From Linyphia triangularis (taxonomy: Eukaryota > Arthropoda > Arachnida > Araneae > Linyphiidae), in the NCBI GenBank assembly GCA_963978545.1, contig OZ021732.1, forward strand, positions 48,184,059 to 48,248,058: a DNA stretch of 64,000 bases, in the 5' to 3' direction. The notes below the pieces were generated by a model. The model was not told the DNA's origin and ran no database searches. It worked only from the letters and a program-made list of their open reading frames with translations. The first letter of the stretch is position 1, and each line of letters begins with the position of its first letter. Shown here piece after piece: positions 52,244 to 62,110 of this stretch. Made by a program: the position numbers and the translations under genes.

Positions 52244-52317
52244 GGAGTCGTGGCTTAGCTGGTTAAAGCGCCTGTCTCGTAAACAGGAGATCACCTGTTC
52301 AAATCTCGTCGGTGCCT
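52244..52317 (+). tRNA. tRNA-Thr (CGT), class CGT-a
   Basis: Anticodon at 52278-52280; T loop TTCAAAT. Confidence 0.6.
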
Positions 52318-52588
52318 GAATGTTGAAAGCAAAATTTTGCTGAAATTCTGAATGTATGCCTAAATAAATTTACTAAAATAAATCTCCTCTTAACTCTACT
52401 TTTTAATTATACATACAGCTCCAATTGATTGGCAACTAAAAGTCATCAACTCACCATGGCTTAGCCGGTTTTAGTGCCTGTCTAGTAAACAGGTGAGAAC
52501 TATTTTGAATATCTTCGAATCTGAATGTAATTATTATACTACTAATAAGAATAATAAGTATAATCGATTGGTAACGGGAAGTTCCCAT

Positions 52589-52662
52589 GGCGCCGTGGCT
52601 TAGTTGGTCAAAGCGCCTGTCTAGTAAACAGGAGATCACGAGTTCGAATTTCGTCGGTGCTT
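52589..52662 (+). tRNA. tRNA-Thr (AGT), class AGT-a
   Basis: Anticodon at 52623-52625; 3' T stem TTCGT (G-T pair) and last bases GGTGCTT. Confidence 0.82.
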
Positions 52663-52935
52663 GAATGTCGAAGGAAATTTTTTGATTATATTCTGAAAGT
52701 ACGTTAACAACCACAGCTTCAATTGCTTGGAACTTAAATGTGGCAAGGGAGCTGGTTAAAGCACTTGTCTAGTAAACAGGCGATCACGAGTTAGAATATC
52801 GTCGGTAAAAGAATGTCGAACAAGAATATTTGCTTACATTTTAAATGTATTTCAAAATTGATGTAATTTATCTCTTTTGACCAATATGCATTGAATTTTA
52901 ATAAGTATACTCGATTGGTAGCGGAAAGTTACCAC

Positions 52936-53009
52936 GGCACCGTGGCTTATTTGGTTAAAGCACCTGTCTTGTAAACAGGAGATTACGAGTTCGTATCTCG
53001 TCGGTGCCT
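52936..53009 (+). tRNA. tRNA-Thr (TGT), mutated
   Basis: Anticodon at 52970-52972; D arm TTATTTGG and T loop TTCGTAT. Confidence 0.65.
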
Positions 53010-53093
53010 GAATTTCGATGGAAATTTTTTGATTATATTCTAAATCTATGTTAATAACCACAGCTCCCTATATTGGAAAATAAATATTTCATA

Positions 53094-53167
53094 GGAGTCT
53101 TGGCTTAGCTGGTTAAAGCGACTGTCTCGTAAACAGGAAATCACCTGTTCGAATTTCGTCGGTGCCT
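53094..53167 (+). tRNA. tRNA-Thr (CGT), class CGT-b
   Basis: Anticodon at 53128-53130; stem ACTGT/ACAGG has only the basal A-G mismatch. Confidence 0.48.
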
Positions 53168-53438
53168 GAATGTTGAAAGCAAAATTTTGCTGAAATTCTG
53201 AATGTATGCCTAAATAAATTTACTAAAATAAATCTCCTCTTAACTCTACTTTTTAATTATACATACAGCTAAAATTGATTGGCAACTAAAAGTCATCAAC
53301 TCACCATGGCTTAGCCGGTTTTAGTGCCTGGCTAGTAAACATTTGAGGACTATTTTGAATATCTTCGAATCTGAATGTAATTATTATACTACTTATAAGA
53401 ATAATAAGTATAATCGATTGGTAACGGGAAGTTCCCAT

Positions 53439-53512
53439 GGCGCCGTGGCTTAGTTGGTCAAAGTGCCTGTCTAGTAAACAGGAGATCACGAGTTCGAATC
53501 TCATCGGTTCCT
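53439..53512 (+). tRNA. tRNA-Thr (AGT), mutated
   Basis: Anticodon at 53473-53475; 3' end CTCATCGGTTCC loses T-stem and acceptor pairs. Confidence 0.68.
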
Positions 53513-53784
53513 GAACGTCGAAGGAATTTTTTTGATTATATTCTGAAGGTACGTTAACAACCACCGCTTCAATTGCTTGGAACTTAAATGTGTCAAGGGA
53601 GCTGGTTAAAGCACTTGTCTAGTAAACAGGCGATCACGAGTTAGAATATCGTCGGTAAAAGAATGTCGAACAAGAATATTTGCTTACATTTTAAATGTAT
53701 TTCAAAATTGATGTAATTAATCTCCTTTGACCAATATGCATTGAATTTAATAAGTATACTCGATTGGTAGCGGAAAGTTAACAC

Positions 53785-53858
53785 GGCACCGTGGCTTAGT
53801 TGGTTAAAGAACCTGTCTTGTAAACAGGAGATTACGAGTTCGAATCTCGTCGGTGCCT
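53785..53858 (+). tRNA. tRNA-Thr (TGT), class TGT-a
   Basis: Anticodon at 53819-53821; AAAGAACC before the anticodon stem. Confidence 0.85.
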
Positions 53859-53942
53859 GAATTTCGAAGGAAGTTTTTTTATTGTATTCTAAATCTATGT
53901 CAACAACCACAACTCCCTATATTGGAAAATAAATATTTCAAA

Positions 53943-54016
53943 GGTGTCTTGGCTTAGCTGGTTAAAGCGCCTGTCTCGTAAACAGGAGATCACCTGTTCA
54001 AATCTCGTCAGTGCCT
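53943..54016 (+). tRNA. tRNA-Thr (CGT), class CGT-e
   Basis: Anticodon at 53977-53979. Confidence 0.48.
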
Positions 54017-54287
54017 GAATGTTGAAAGCAAAATTTTGCTGAAATTCTGAATGTATGCCTAAATAAATTTACTAAAATAAATCTCCTCTTAACTCTACTT
54101 TTTAATTATACATACAGCTCCAATTGATTGGCAACTAAAAGTCTTCAACTCACCATGGCTTAGCCGGTTTTAGTGCCTGTCTAGTAAACAGGTGAGAACT
54201 ATTTTGAATATCTTCGAATCTGAATGTAATTATTATAGTACTAATAAGAATAATAAGTATAATCGATTGGTAACGGGAAGTTCCCAT

Positions 54288-54361
54288 GGCGCCGTGGCTT
54301 AGTTGGTCAAAGCGCCTGTCTAGTAAACAGGAGATCACGAATTCGAATCTCGTCGGCGCCT
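54288..54361 (+). tRNA. tRNA-Thr (AGT), class AGT-a
   Basis: Anticodon at 54322-54324; GGCGCC at the 3' end restores a G-C acceptor pair, while T stem ACGAA/CTCGT gains a mismatch. Confidence 0.85.
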
Positions 54362-54445
54362 GAATTTCGAATTAAATTTTTTGAGTATATTCTAAATCTA
54401 TGTTAACAACCACAGCTCCCTATATTGGAAAATAAATATTTCAAA

Positions 54446-54519
54446 GGAGTCGTGGCTTAGCTGGTTAAAGCGCCTGTCTCGTGAACAGGAGATCACCTGT
54501 TCAAATCTCGTCGGTGCCT
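54446..54519 (+). tRNA. tRNA-Thr (CGT), class CGT-d
   Basis: Anticodon at 54480-54482; G37. Confidence 0.5.
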
Positions 54520-54790
54520 GAATGTTGAAAGCAAAATTTTGCTGAAATTCTGAATGTATGCCTAAGTAAATTTACTAAAATAAATCTCCTCTTAACTCTA
54601 CTTTTAAATTATACATACAGCTCCAATTGATTGGCAACTAAAAGTCGCCAACTCACCATGGCTTAGCCGGTTTTATTGCCTGTCTAGTAAACAGGTGAGG
54701 ACTATTTTGAATATCTTTGAATCTGAATGTAATTATTATACTACTAATAAGAATAATAAGTATAATCGAATGGTAACGGGAAGTTCCCAT

Positions 54791-54864
54791 GGCGCCGTGG
54801 CTTAGTTGGTCAAAGCGCCTGTCTAGTAAACAGGAGATCACGAGTTCGAATCTCGTCGGTGCCT
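54791..54864 (+). tRNA. tRNA-Thr (AGT), class AGT-a
   Basis: Anticodon at 54825-54827; intact. Confidence 0.92.
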
Positions 54865-55137
54865 GAATGTCGAAGGAAATTTTTTGATTATATTCTGAAG
54901 GTCCGTTAACAACCACCGCTTCAATTGCTTGGAACTTAAATGTGTCAAGGGAGCTGGTTAAAGCACTTGTCTAGTAAACAGGCGATCACGAGTTAGAATA
55001 TCGTCGGTAAAAGAATGTCGAACAAGAATATTTGCTTACATTTTAAATGTATTTCAAAATTGATGTAATTTATCTCTTTTGACCAATATGCATTGAATAT
55101 TAATAAGTATACTCGATTGGTAGCGGAAAGTTCCCAC

Positions 55138-55211
55138 GGCACCGTGGCTTAGTTGGTTAAAGCACCTGTTTTGTAAACAGGAGATCACGAGTTCGAATCT
55201 CGTCGGTGCCT
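55138..55211 (+). tRNA. tRNA-Thr (TGT), class TGT-a
   Basis: Anticodon at 55172-55174; loop TTTGTAA (position 32 T). Confidence 0.9.
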
Positions 55212-55295
55212 GAATTTCGAAGGGAATTTTTTGATTATATTCTAAATCTATGTTAACAACCACAGCTCCCTATATTGGAAAATAAATATTTCAAA

Positions 55296-55369
55296 GGAGT
55301 CGTGGCTTAGCTGGTTAAAGCGCCTGTCTCGTAAACAGGAGATCACCTGTTCGAATCTCGTCGGTGCCT
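55296..55369 (+). tRNA. tRNA-Thr (CGT), class CGT-a
   Basis: Anticodon at 55330-55332; same as 2144. Confidence 0.62.
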
Positions 55370-55640
55370 GAATGTTGAAAGCAAAATTTTGCTGAAATTC
55401 TGAATGTATGCCTAAATAAATTTACTAAAATAAATCTCCTCTTAACTCTACTTTTTAATTATACATACAGCTCCAATTGATTGGCAACTAAAAGTCATCA
55501 ACTCACCATGGCTTAGCCGGTTTTAGTGCCTGTCTAGTAAACAGGTGAGGACTATTTTGAATATCTTCGAATCTGAATGTAATTATTATACTACTAATAA
55601 GAATAATAAGTATAATCGATTGGTAACGGGAAGTTCCCAT

Positions 55641-55714
55641 GGCGCCGTGGCTTAGTTGGTCAAAGCGCCTGTCTTGTAAACAGGAGATTACGCGTTCGAA
55701 TCTCGTCGGTGACT
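55641..55714 (+). tRNA. tRNA-Thr (TGT) in the AGT slot
   Basis: Anticodon TGT at 55675-55677 inside an AGT body (GGCGCCG start, GGTCAAAGCG) with AGT flanks. T stem ACGCG/CTCGT and 3' end GGTGACT have extra mismatches. An anticodon switch by conversion or mutation. Confidence 0.72.
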
Positions 55715-55987
55715 GAATGTCGAAGGAAATTTTTTGATTATATTCTGAAGGTACGTTAACAACCACCGCTTCAATTGCTTGGAATTTAAATTTGTCAAGG
55801 GAGCTGGTTAAAGCACTTGTCTAGTAAACAGGCGATCACGAGTTAGAATATCGTCGGTAAAAGAATGTCGAACAAGAATATTTGCTTACATTTTAAATGT
55901 ATTTCAAAATTGATGTAATTAATCTCTTTTGATAAATACGCATTGAATTTTAATAAGTATACTCGATTGGTAGCGGAAAGTTAACAC

Positions 55988-56061
55988 GGCACCGTGGCTT
56001 AGTTGGTTAAAGCACCTGTCTTGTAAACAGGAGATCACGAGTTCGAATCTCGTCGGTGACT
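55988..56061 (+). tRNA. tRNA-Thr (TGT), class TGT-a
   Basis: Anticodon at 56022-56024; 3' end GGTGACT loses one acceptor pair. Confidence 0.82.
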
Positions 56062-56145
56062 GAATTTCGAAGGAAATTTTTTTATTATATTCTAAATCTA
56101 TGTTAACAACCACAGCTCCCTATATTGGAAAATAAATATTTCAAA

Positions 56146-56219
56146 GGAGTCGTGGCTTAGCTGGTTAAAGCGCCTGTCTCGTAAACAGGAGATCACCTGT
56201 TCGAATCTCGTCGGTGCCT
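56146..56219 (+). tRNA. tRNA-Thr (CGT), class CGT-a
   Basis: Anticodon at 56180-56182. Confidence 0.62.
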
Positions 56220-56490
56220 GAATGTTGAAAGAAAAATTTTGCTGAAATTCTGAATGTATGCCTAAATAAATTTACTAAAATAAATCTCCTCTTAACTCTA
56301 CTTTTTAATTATACATACAGCTCCAATTGATTGGCAACTAAAAGTCATCAACTCACCATGGCTTAGCCGGTTTTAGTGCCTGTCTAGTAAACAGGTGAGA
56401 ACTATTTTGAATATCTTCGAATCTGAATGTAATTATTATACTACTAATAAGAATAATAAGTATAATCGATTGGTAACGGGAAGTTCCCAT

Positions 56491-56564
56491 GGCGCCGTGG
56501 CTTAAATGGTCAAAGCGCCTGTCTAGTAAACAGGAGATCACGATTTCGAATTTCGTCGGTGCCT
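56491..56564 (+). tRNA. tRNA-Thr (AGT), mutated
   Basis: Anticodon at 56525-56527; D loop AAATGG and T arm ACGATTTCGAATTTCGT carry changes. Confidence 0.68.
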
Positions 56565-56838
56565 GAATGTCGAAGGAAATTTTTTTAATTACATTCTGAA
56601 GGTACGTTAACAACCACCGCTTCAATTGCTTGGAACTTAAATGTGTCAAGGGAGCTGGTTAAAGCACTTGTCTAGTAAACAGGCGATCACGAGTTAGAAT
56701 ATCGTCGGTAAAAGAATGTCGAACAAGAATATTTGCTTACATTTTAAATGTATTTCAAAATTGATGTAATTAATCTCTTTTGACCAATATGCATTGAATT
56801 TTAATAAGTATACTCGATTGGTAGCGGAAAGTTAACAC

Positions 56839-56912
56839 GGCACAGTGGCTTAGTTGGTTAAAGCGCCTGTCTTGTAAACAGGAGATCACCTGTTCAAATC
56901 TCGTCGGTGCCT
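56839..56912 (+). tRNA. tRNA-Thr (TGT), TGT/CGT recombinant
   Basis: Anticodon TGT at 56873-56875. 5' half is TGT (GGCACAG), T arm and downstream flank are CGT type, so TGT and CGT genes fused; this unit is 679 bp with an extra 14-bp spacer deletion. Confidence 0.6.
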
Positions 56913-57169
56913 GAATGTCGAAAGCAAAACTTTGCTGAAATTCTGAATGTATGCCTAAATAAATCTGCTCTTAACTCTACTTTTTAATTATACATACAGC
57001 TCCAATTGATTGGCAACTAAAAGTCATCAACTCACCATGGCTTAGCCGGTTTTAGTGCCTGTCTAGTAAACAGGTGAGGACTATTTTGAATATCTTTGAA
57101 TCTGAATGTAATTATTATACTACTAATAAGAATAATAAGTATAATCGATTGGTAACGGGAAGTTCCCAT

Positions 57170-57243
57170 GGCGCCGTGGCTTAGTTGGTCAAATCGCCTG
57201 TCTAGTAAACAGGAGATCACGAGTTCGAATCTCGTCGGTGCCT
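57170..57243 (+). tRNA. tRNA-Thr (AGT), class AGT-a
   Basis: Anticodon at 57204-57206; T at position 26. Confidence 0.88.
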
Positions 57244-57515
57244 GAATGTCGAAGGAAATTTTTTGATTATATTCTGAAGGTCCGTTAACAACCACCGCTT
57301 CAATTGCTTGGAACTTAAATGTGTCAAGGGAGCTGGTTAAAGCACTTGTCTAGTAAACAGGCGATCACGAGTTAGAATATCGTCGGTAAAAGAATGTCGA
57401 ACAAGAATATTTGCTTACATTTTAAATGTATTTCAAAATTGATGTAATTTATCTCTTTTGACCAATATGCATTGAATTTAATAAGTATACTCGATTGGTA
57501 GCGGAAAGTTAACAC

Positions 57516-57589
57516 GGCACCGTGGCTTAGTTAGTTAAAGCACCTGTCTTGTAAACAGGAGATTACGAGTTCGAATCTCGTCGGTGCCT
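57516..57589 (+). tRNA. tRNA-Thr (TGT), class TGT-a
   Basis: Anticodon at 57550-57552; D loop AGTTAG. Confidence 0.78.
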
Positions 57590-57673
57590 GAATTTCGAAG
57601 GAAATTTTTTTATTGTATTCTAAATCTATGTCAACAACCACAACTCCCTATATTGGAAAATAAATATTTCAAA

Positions 57674-57747
57674 GGTGTCTTGGCTTAGCTGGTTAAAGCG
57701 CCTGTCTCGTAAACAGGAGATCACCTGTTCAAATCTCGTCAGTGCCT
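57674..57747 (+). tRNA. tRNA-Thr (CGT), class CGT-e
   Basis: Anticodon at 57708-57710. Confidence 0.48.
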
Positions 57748-58018
57748 GAATGTTGAAAGCAAAATTTTGCTGAAATTCTGAATGTATGCCTAAATAAATT
57801 TACTAAAATAAATCTCCTCTTAACTCTACTTTTTAAATATACATACAGCTCCAATTGATTGGCAACTAAAAGTCATCAACTCACCATGGCTTAGCCGGTT
57901 TTAGTGCCTGTCTAGTAAACAGGTGAGAACTATTTTGAATATCTTCGAATCTGAATGTAATTATTATACTACTAATAAGAATAATAAGTATAATCAATTG
58001 GTAACGGGAAGTTCCCAT

Positions 58019-58092
58019 GGCGCCGTGGCTAAGTTGGTTAAAGCGCCTGTCTAGTAAACAGGTGATCACGAGTTCGAATCTCGTCGGTGCCT
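58019..58092 (+). tRNA. tRNA-Thr (AGT), class AGT-d
   Basis: Anticodon at 58053-58055. Confidence 0.82.
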
Positions 58093-58176
58093 GAATTTCG
58101 AATTAAATTTTTTGATTATATTCTAAATCTATGTTAACAACCACAGCTCCCTATATTGGTAAATAAATATTTCAAA

Positions 58177-58250
58177 GGAGTCGTGGCTTAGTTGGTTAAA
58201 GCACCTGTCTTGTAAACATGCGATCACGAGTTAGAATATGGCCTGTAAAA
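58177..58250 (+). pseudogene. TGT-c/psi3 hybrid pseudogene
   Basis: Same junction as 20709, in the 860-bp unit at 57881. Confidence 0.84.
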
Positions 58251-58375
58251 GAATGTCGAACAAGAATATTTGCTTACATTTTAAATGTATTTTAAAATTG
58301 ATGTAATTAATCTCTTTTGACCAATATGCATTGAATTTTAATAAGTATACTCGATTGGTAGCGGAAAGTTCCCAT

Positions 58376-58449
58376 GGCACCGTGGTTAAGTTGGTTAAAG
58401 GACCTGTCTTGTAAACAGGAGATCACGAGTTCGAATCTCGTCGGTGCCT
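58376..58449 (+). tRNA. tRNA-Thr (TGT), class TGT-b
   Basis: Anticodon at 58410-58412. Confidence 0.72.
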
Positions 58450-58533
58450 GAATTTCGAAGGAAATTTTTTGATTATATTCTAAATCTATGTTAACAACCA
58501 CAGCTCCCTATATTGGAAAATAAATATTTCAAA

Positions 58534-58607
58534 GGAGTCGTGGCTTAGTTGGTTAAAGCACCTGTCTTGTAAACAGGATATCACGAGTTCGAATCTCGTC
58601 AGTGCCT
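58534..58607 (+). tRNA. tRNA-Thr (TGT), class TGT-c (in CGT slot)
   Basis: Anticodon at 58568-58570; variable loop ATATC. Confidence 0.63.
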
Positions 58608-58878
58608 GAATGTTGAAAGCAAAATTTTGCTGAAATTCTGAATGTATGCCTAAATAAATTTACTAAAATAAATCTCCTCTTAACTCTACTTTTTAATTAT
58701 ACATACAGCTCCAATTGATTGGCAACTAAAAGTCATCAACTCACCATGGCTTAGCCGGTTTTAGTGCCTGTCTAGTAAACAGGTGAGAACTATTTTGAAT
58801 ATCTTCGAATCTGAATGTAATTATTATACTACTAATAAGAATAATAAGTATAATCGATTGGTAACGGGAAATTCCCAT

Positions 58879-58952
58879 TTCGCCGTGGCTTAGTTGGTTA
58901 AAGCGCCTGTCTAGTAAACAGGAGATCACGAGTTCGAATCTCGTCGGTGCCT
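58879..58952 (+). tRNA. tRNA-Thr (AGT), class AGT-c
   Basis: Anticodon at 58913-58915; GGGAAATTCCC leader as in 50209. Confidence 0.55.
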
Positions 58953-59036
58953 GAATTTCGAATTAAATTTTTTGATTATATTCTAAATCTATGTTAACAA
59001 CCACAGCTCCCTATATTGGAAAATAAATATTTCAAA

Positions 59037-59110
59037 GGAGTCGTGGCTTAGCTGGTTAAAGCGCCTGTCTCGTAAGCAGGAGATCACCTGTTCGAATCTC
59101 GTCGGTGCCT
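59037..59110 (+). tRNA. tRNA-Thr (CGT), class CGT-a
   Basis: Anticodon at 59071-59073; GCAGG stem. Confidence 0.58.
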
Positions 59111-59403
59111 GAATGTTGAAAGCAAAATTTTGCTGAAATTCTGAATGTGTGCCTAAATAAATTTACTAAAATAAATCTCCTCTTAACTCTACTTTTTAAT
59201 TATACATACAGCTCCAATTGATTGGCAACTAAAAGTCATCAACTCACCATGACTTAGCCGGTTTTAGTGCCTGTCTAGTAAACAGGTGAGGACTATTTTG
59301 AATATCTTCGAATCTGAATGTAATTATTATACTACTAATAATAAATAAAGAATAAAGAATAAAGAATAATAAGTATAATCGATTGGTAACGGGAAGTTCC
59401 CAT

Positions 59404-59477
59404 GGCGCCGTGGCTTAGTTGGTCAAAGCGCCTGTCTAGTAAACAGGAGATCACGAGTTCGAATCTCGTCGGTGCCT
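59404..59477 (+). tRNA. tRNA-Thr (AGT), class AGT-a
   Basis: Anticodon at 59438-59440; only +22 microsatellite unit that keeps psi3 and TGT (872 bp). Confidence 0.92.
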
Positions 59478-59750
59478 GAATGTCGAAGGAAATTTTTTGA
59501 TTATATTCTGAAGGTCCGTTAACAACCACCGCTTCAATTGCTTGGAACTTAAATGTGTCAAGGGAGCTGGTTAAAGCACTTGTCTAGTAAACAGGCGATC
59601 ACGAGTTAGAATATCGTCGGTAAAAGAATGTCGAACAAGAATATTTGCTTACATTTTAAATGTATTTCAAAATTGATGTAATTTATCTCTTTTGACCAAT
59701 ATGCATTGAATTTTAATAAGTATACTCGATTGGTAGCGGGAAGTTCCCAC

Positions 59751-59824
59751 GGCACCGTGGCTTAGTTGGTTAAAGCACCTGTTTTGTAAACAGGAGATCA
59801 CGAGTTCGAATCTCGTCGGTGCCT
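59751..59824 (+). tRNA. tRNA-Thr (TGT), class TGT-a
   Basis: Anticodon at 59785-59787; loop TTTGTAA, leader GGGAAGTTCCCAC. Confidence 0.9.
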
Positions 59825-59908
59825 GAATTTCGAAGGAAATTTTTTGATTATATTCTAAATCTATGTTAACAACCACAGCTCCCTATATTGGAAAATAAAT
59901 ATTTCAAA

Positions 59909-59982
59909 GGAGTCGTGGCTTAGCTGGTTAAAGCGCCTGTCTCGTAAACAGGAGATCACCTGTTCAAATCTTGTCGGTGCCT
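59909..59982 (+). tRNA. tRNA-Thr (CGT), class CGT-a
   Basis: Anticodon at 59943-59945; CTTGT T stem. Confidence 0.52.
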
Positions 59983-60253
59983 GAATGTTGAAAGCAAAAT
60001 TTTGCTGAAATTCTGAATGTATGCCTAAATAAATTTACTAAAATAAATCTCCTCTTAACTCTACTTTTTAATTATACATACAGCTCCAATTGATTGGCAA
60101 CTAAAAGTCATCAACTCACCATGGCTTAGCCGGTTTTAGTGCCTGTCTAGTAAACAGGTGAGAACTATTTTGAATATCTTCGAATCTGAATGTAATTATT
60201 ATACTACTAATAAGAATAATAAGTATAATCGATTGGTAACGGGAAGTTCCCAT

Positions 60254-60327
60254 GGCGCCGTGGCTTAGTTGGTCAAAGCGCCTGTCTAGTAAACAGGAGA
60301 TCACGAGTTCGAATTTCGTCGGTGCCT
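60254..60327 (+). tRNA. tRNA-Thr (AGT), class AGT-a
   Basis: Anticodon at 60288-60290; 3' T stem TTCGT gives a G-T pair. Confidence 0.88.
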
Positions 60328-60600
60328 GAATGTCGAAGGAAATTTTTTGATTATATTCTGAAAGTACGTTAACAACCACAGCTTCAATTGCTTGGAACTT
60401 AAATGTGGCAAGGGAGCTGGTTAAAGCACTTGTCTAGTAAACAGGCGATCACGAGTTAGAATATCGTCGGTAAAAGAATGTCGAACAAGAATATTTGCTT
60501 ACATTTTAAATGTATTTCAAAATTGATGTAATTTATCTCTTTTGACCAATATGCATTGAATTTTAATAAGTATACTCGATTGGTAAAGGAAAGTTACCAC

Positions 60601-60674
60601 GGCACCGTGGCTTAGTTGGTTAAAGCACCTGTCTTGTAAACAGGAGATCACGAGTTCGTATCTCGACGGTGCCT
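60601..60674 (+). tRNA. tRNA-Thr (TGT), mutated
   Basis: Anticodon at 60635-60637; T loop TTCGTAT and 3' T stem CTCGA. Confidence 0.68.
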
Positions 60675-60758
60675 GAATTTCGATGGAAATTTTTTGATTA
60701 TATTCTAAATCTATGTTAATAACCACAGCTCCCTATATTGGAAAATAAATATTTCATA

Positions 60759-60832
60759 GGAGTCTTGGCTTAGCTGGTTAAAGCGACTGTCTCGTAAACA
60801 GGAAATCACCTGTTCGAATTTCGTCGGTGCCT
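60759..60832 (+). tRNA. tRNA-Thr (CGT), class CGT-b
   Basis: Anticodon at 60793-60795; ACTGT/ACAGG stem as in 53094. Confidence 0.48.
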
Positions 60833-61103
60833 GAATGTTGAAAGCAAAATTTTGCTGAAATTCTGAATGTATGCCTAAATAAATTTACTAAAATAAATCT
60901 CCTCTTAACTCTACTTTTTAATTATACATACAGCTCCAATTGATTGGCAACTAAAAGTCATCAACTCACCATGGCTTAGCCGGTTTTAGTGCCTGGCTAG
61001 TAAACATTTGAGGACTATTTTGAATATCTTCGAATCTGAATGTAATTATTATACTACTTATAAGAATAATAAGTATAATCGATTGGTAACGGGAAGTTCC
61101 CAT

Positions 61104-61177
61104 GGCGCCGTGGCTTAGTTGGTCAAAGTGCCTGTCTAGTAAACAGGAGATCACGAGTTCGAATCTCATCGGTTCCT
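61104..61177 (+). tRNA. tRNA-Thr (AGT), mutated
   Basis: Anticodon at 61138-61140; CTCATCGGTTCC 3' end as in 53439. Confidence 0.68.
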
Positions 61178-61449
61178 GAACGTCGAAGGAATTTTTTTGA
61201 TTATATTCTGAAGGTACGTTAACAACCACCGCTTCAATTGCTTGGAACTTAAATGTGTCAAGGGAGCTGGTTAAAGCACTTGTCTAGTAAACAGGCGATC
61301 ACGAGTTAGAATATCGTCGGTAAAAGAATGTCGAACAAGAATATTTGCTTACATTTTAAATGTATTTCAAAATTGATGTAATTAATCTCCTTTGACCAAT
61401 ATGCATTGAATTTAATAAGTATACTCGATTGGTAGCGGAAAGTTAACAC

Positions 61450-61523
61450 GGCACCGTGGCTTAGTTGGTTAAAGAACCTGTCTTGTAAACAGGAGATTAC
61501 GAGTTCGAATCTCGTCGGTGCCT
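61450..61523 (+). tRNA. tRNA-Thr (TGT), class TGT-a
   Basis: Anticodon at 61484-61486; AAAGAACC as in 53785. Confidence 0.85.
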
Positions 61524-61607
61524 GAATTTCGAAGGAAGTTTTTTTATTGTATTCTAAATCTATGTCAACAACCACAACTCCCTATATTGGAAAATAAATA
61601 TTTCAAA

Positions 61608-61681
61608 GGTGTCTTGGCTTAGCTGGTTAAAGCGCCTGTCTCGTAAACAGGAGATCACCTGTTCAAATCTCGTCAGTGCCT
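61608..61681 (+). tRNA. tRNA-Thr (CGT), class CGT-e
   Basis: Anticodon at 61642-61644. Confidence 0.48.
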
Positions 61682-61952
61682 GAATGTTGAAAGCAAAATT
61701 TTGCTGAAATTCTGAATGTATGCCTAAATAAATTTACTAAAATAAATCTCCTCTTAACTCTACTTTTTAATTATACATACAGCTCCAATTGATTGGCAAC
61801 TAAAAGTCTTCAACTCACCATGGCTTAGCCGGTTTTAGTGCCTGTCTAGTAAACAGGTGAGAACTATTTTGAATATCTTCGAATCTGAATGTAATTATTA
61901 TAGTACTAATAAGAATAATAAGTATAATCGATTGGTAACGGGAAGTTCCCAT

Positions 61953-62026
61953 GGCGCCGTGGCTTAGTTGGTCAAAGCGCCTGTCTAGTAAACAGGAGAT
62001 CACGAATTCGAATCTCGTCGGCACCT
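61953..62026 (+). tRNA. tRNA-Thr (AGT), class AGT-a
   Basis: Anticodon at 61987-61989; T stem ACGAA and 3' end GGCACCT. Confidence 0.8.
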
Positions 62027-62110
62027 GAATTTCGAATTAAATTTTTTGAGTATATTCTAAATCTATGTTAACAACCACAGCTCCCTATATTGGAAAATAA
62101 GTATTTCAAA

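Larger units (their letters stand above)
52451..56000 (+). repeat. Long-range duplication, copy 1 (offset 7665 bp)
   Basis: Unit series 850, 849, 503, 850 beginning here recurs at 60116. Shared private variants include CCTGGCTAGTAAACATTTG in psi1 (53301 and 60966), GAAGTTTTTTTATTG after TGT, and a TGT anticodon in the AGT slot (55641 and 63306). The 3' limit is approximate. Confidence 0.8.
57032..59403 (+). repeat. Long-range duplication, partner of 47502-50733
   Basis: Carries the same AGT-d, TGT-b, TGT-c, AGT-c, CGT series as 47502-50733 but with a single 860-bp unit. Confidence 0.78.

Noticed and set aside
56353..56649. Longest minus-strand frame, 98 codons
   Set aside because: It is a fusion of the usual antisense frame with another reading register caused by a one-base insertion in the spacer (TTTTTTTAATT). 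No coding evidence.
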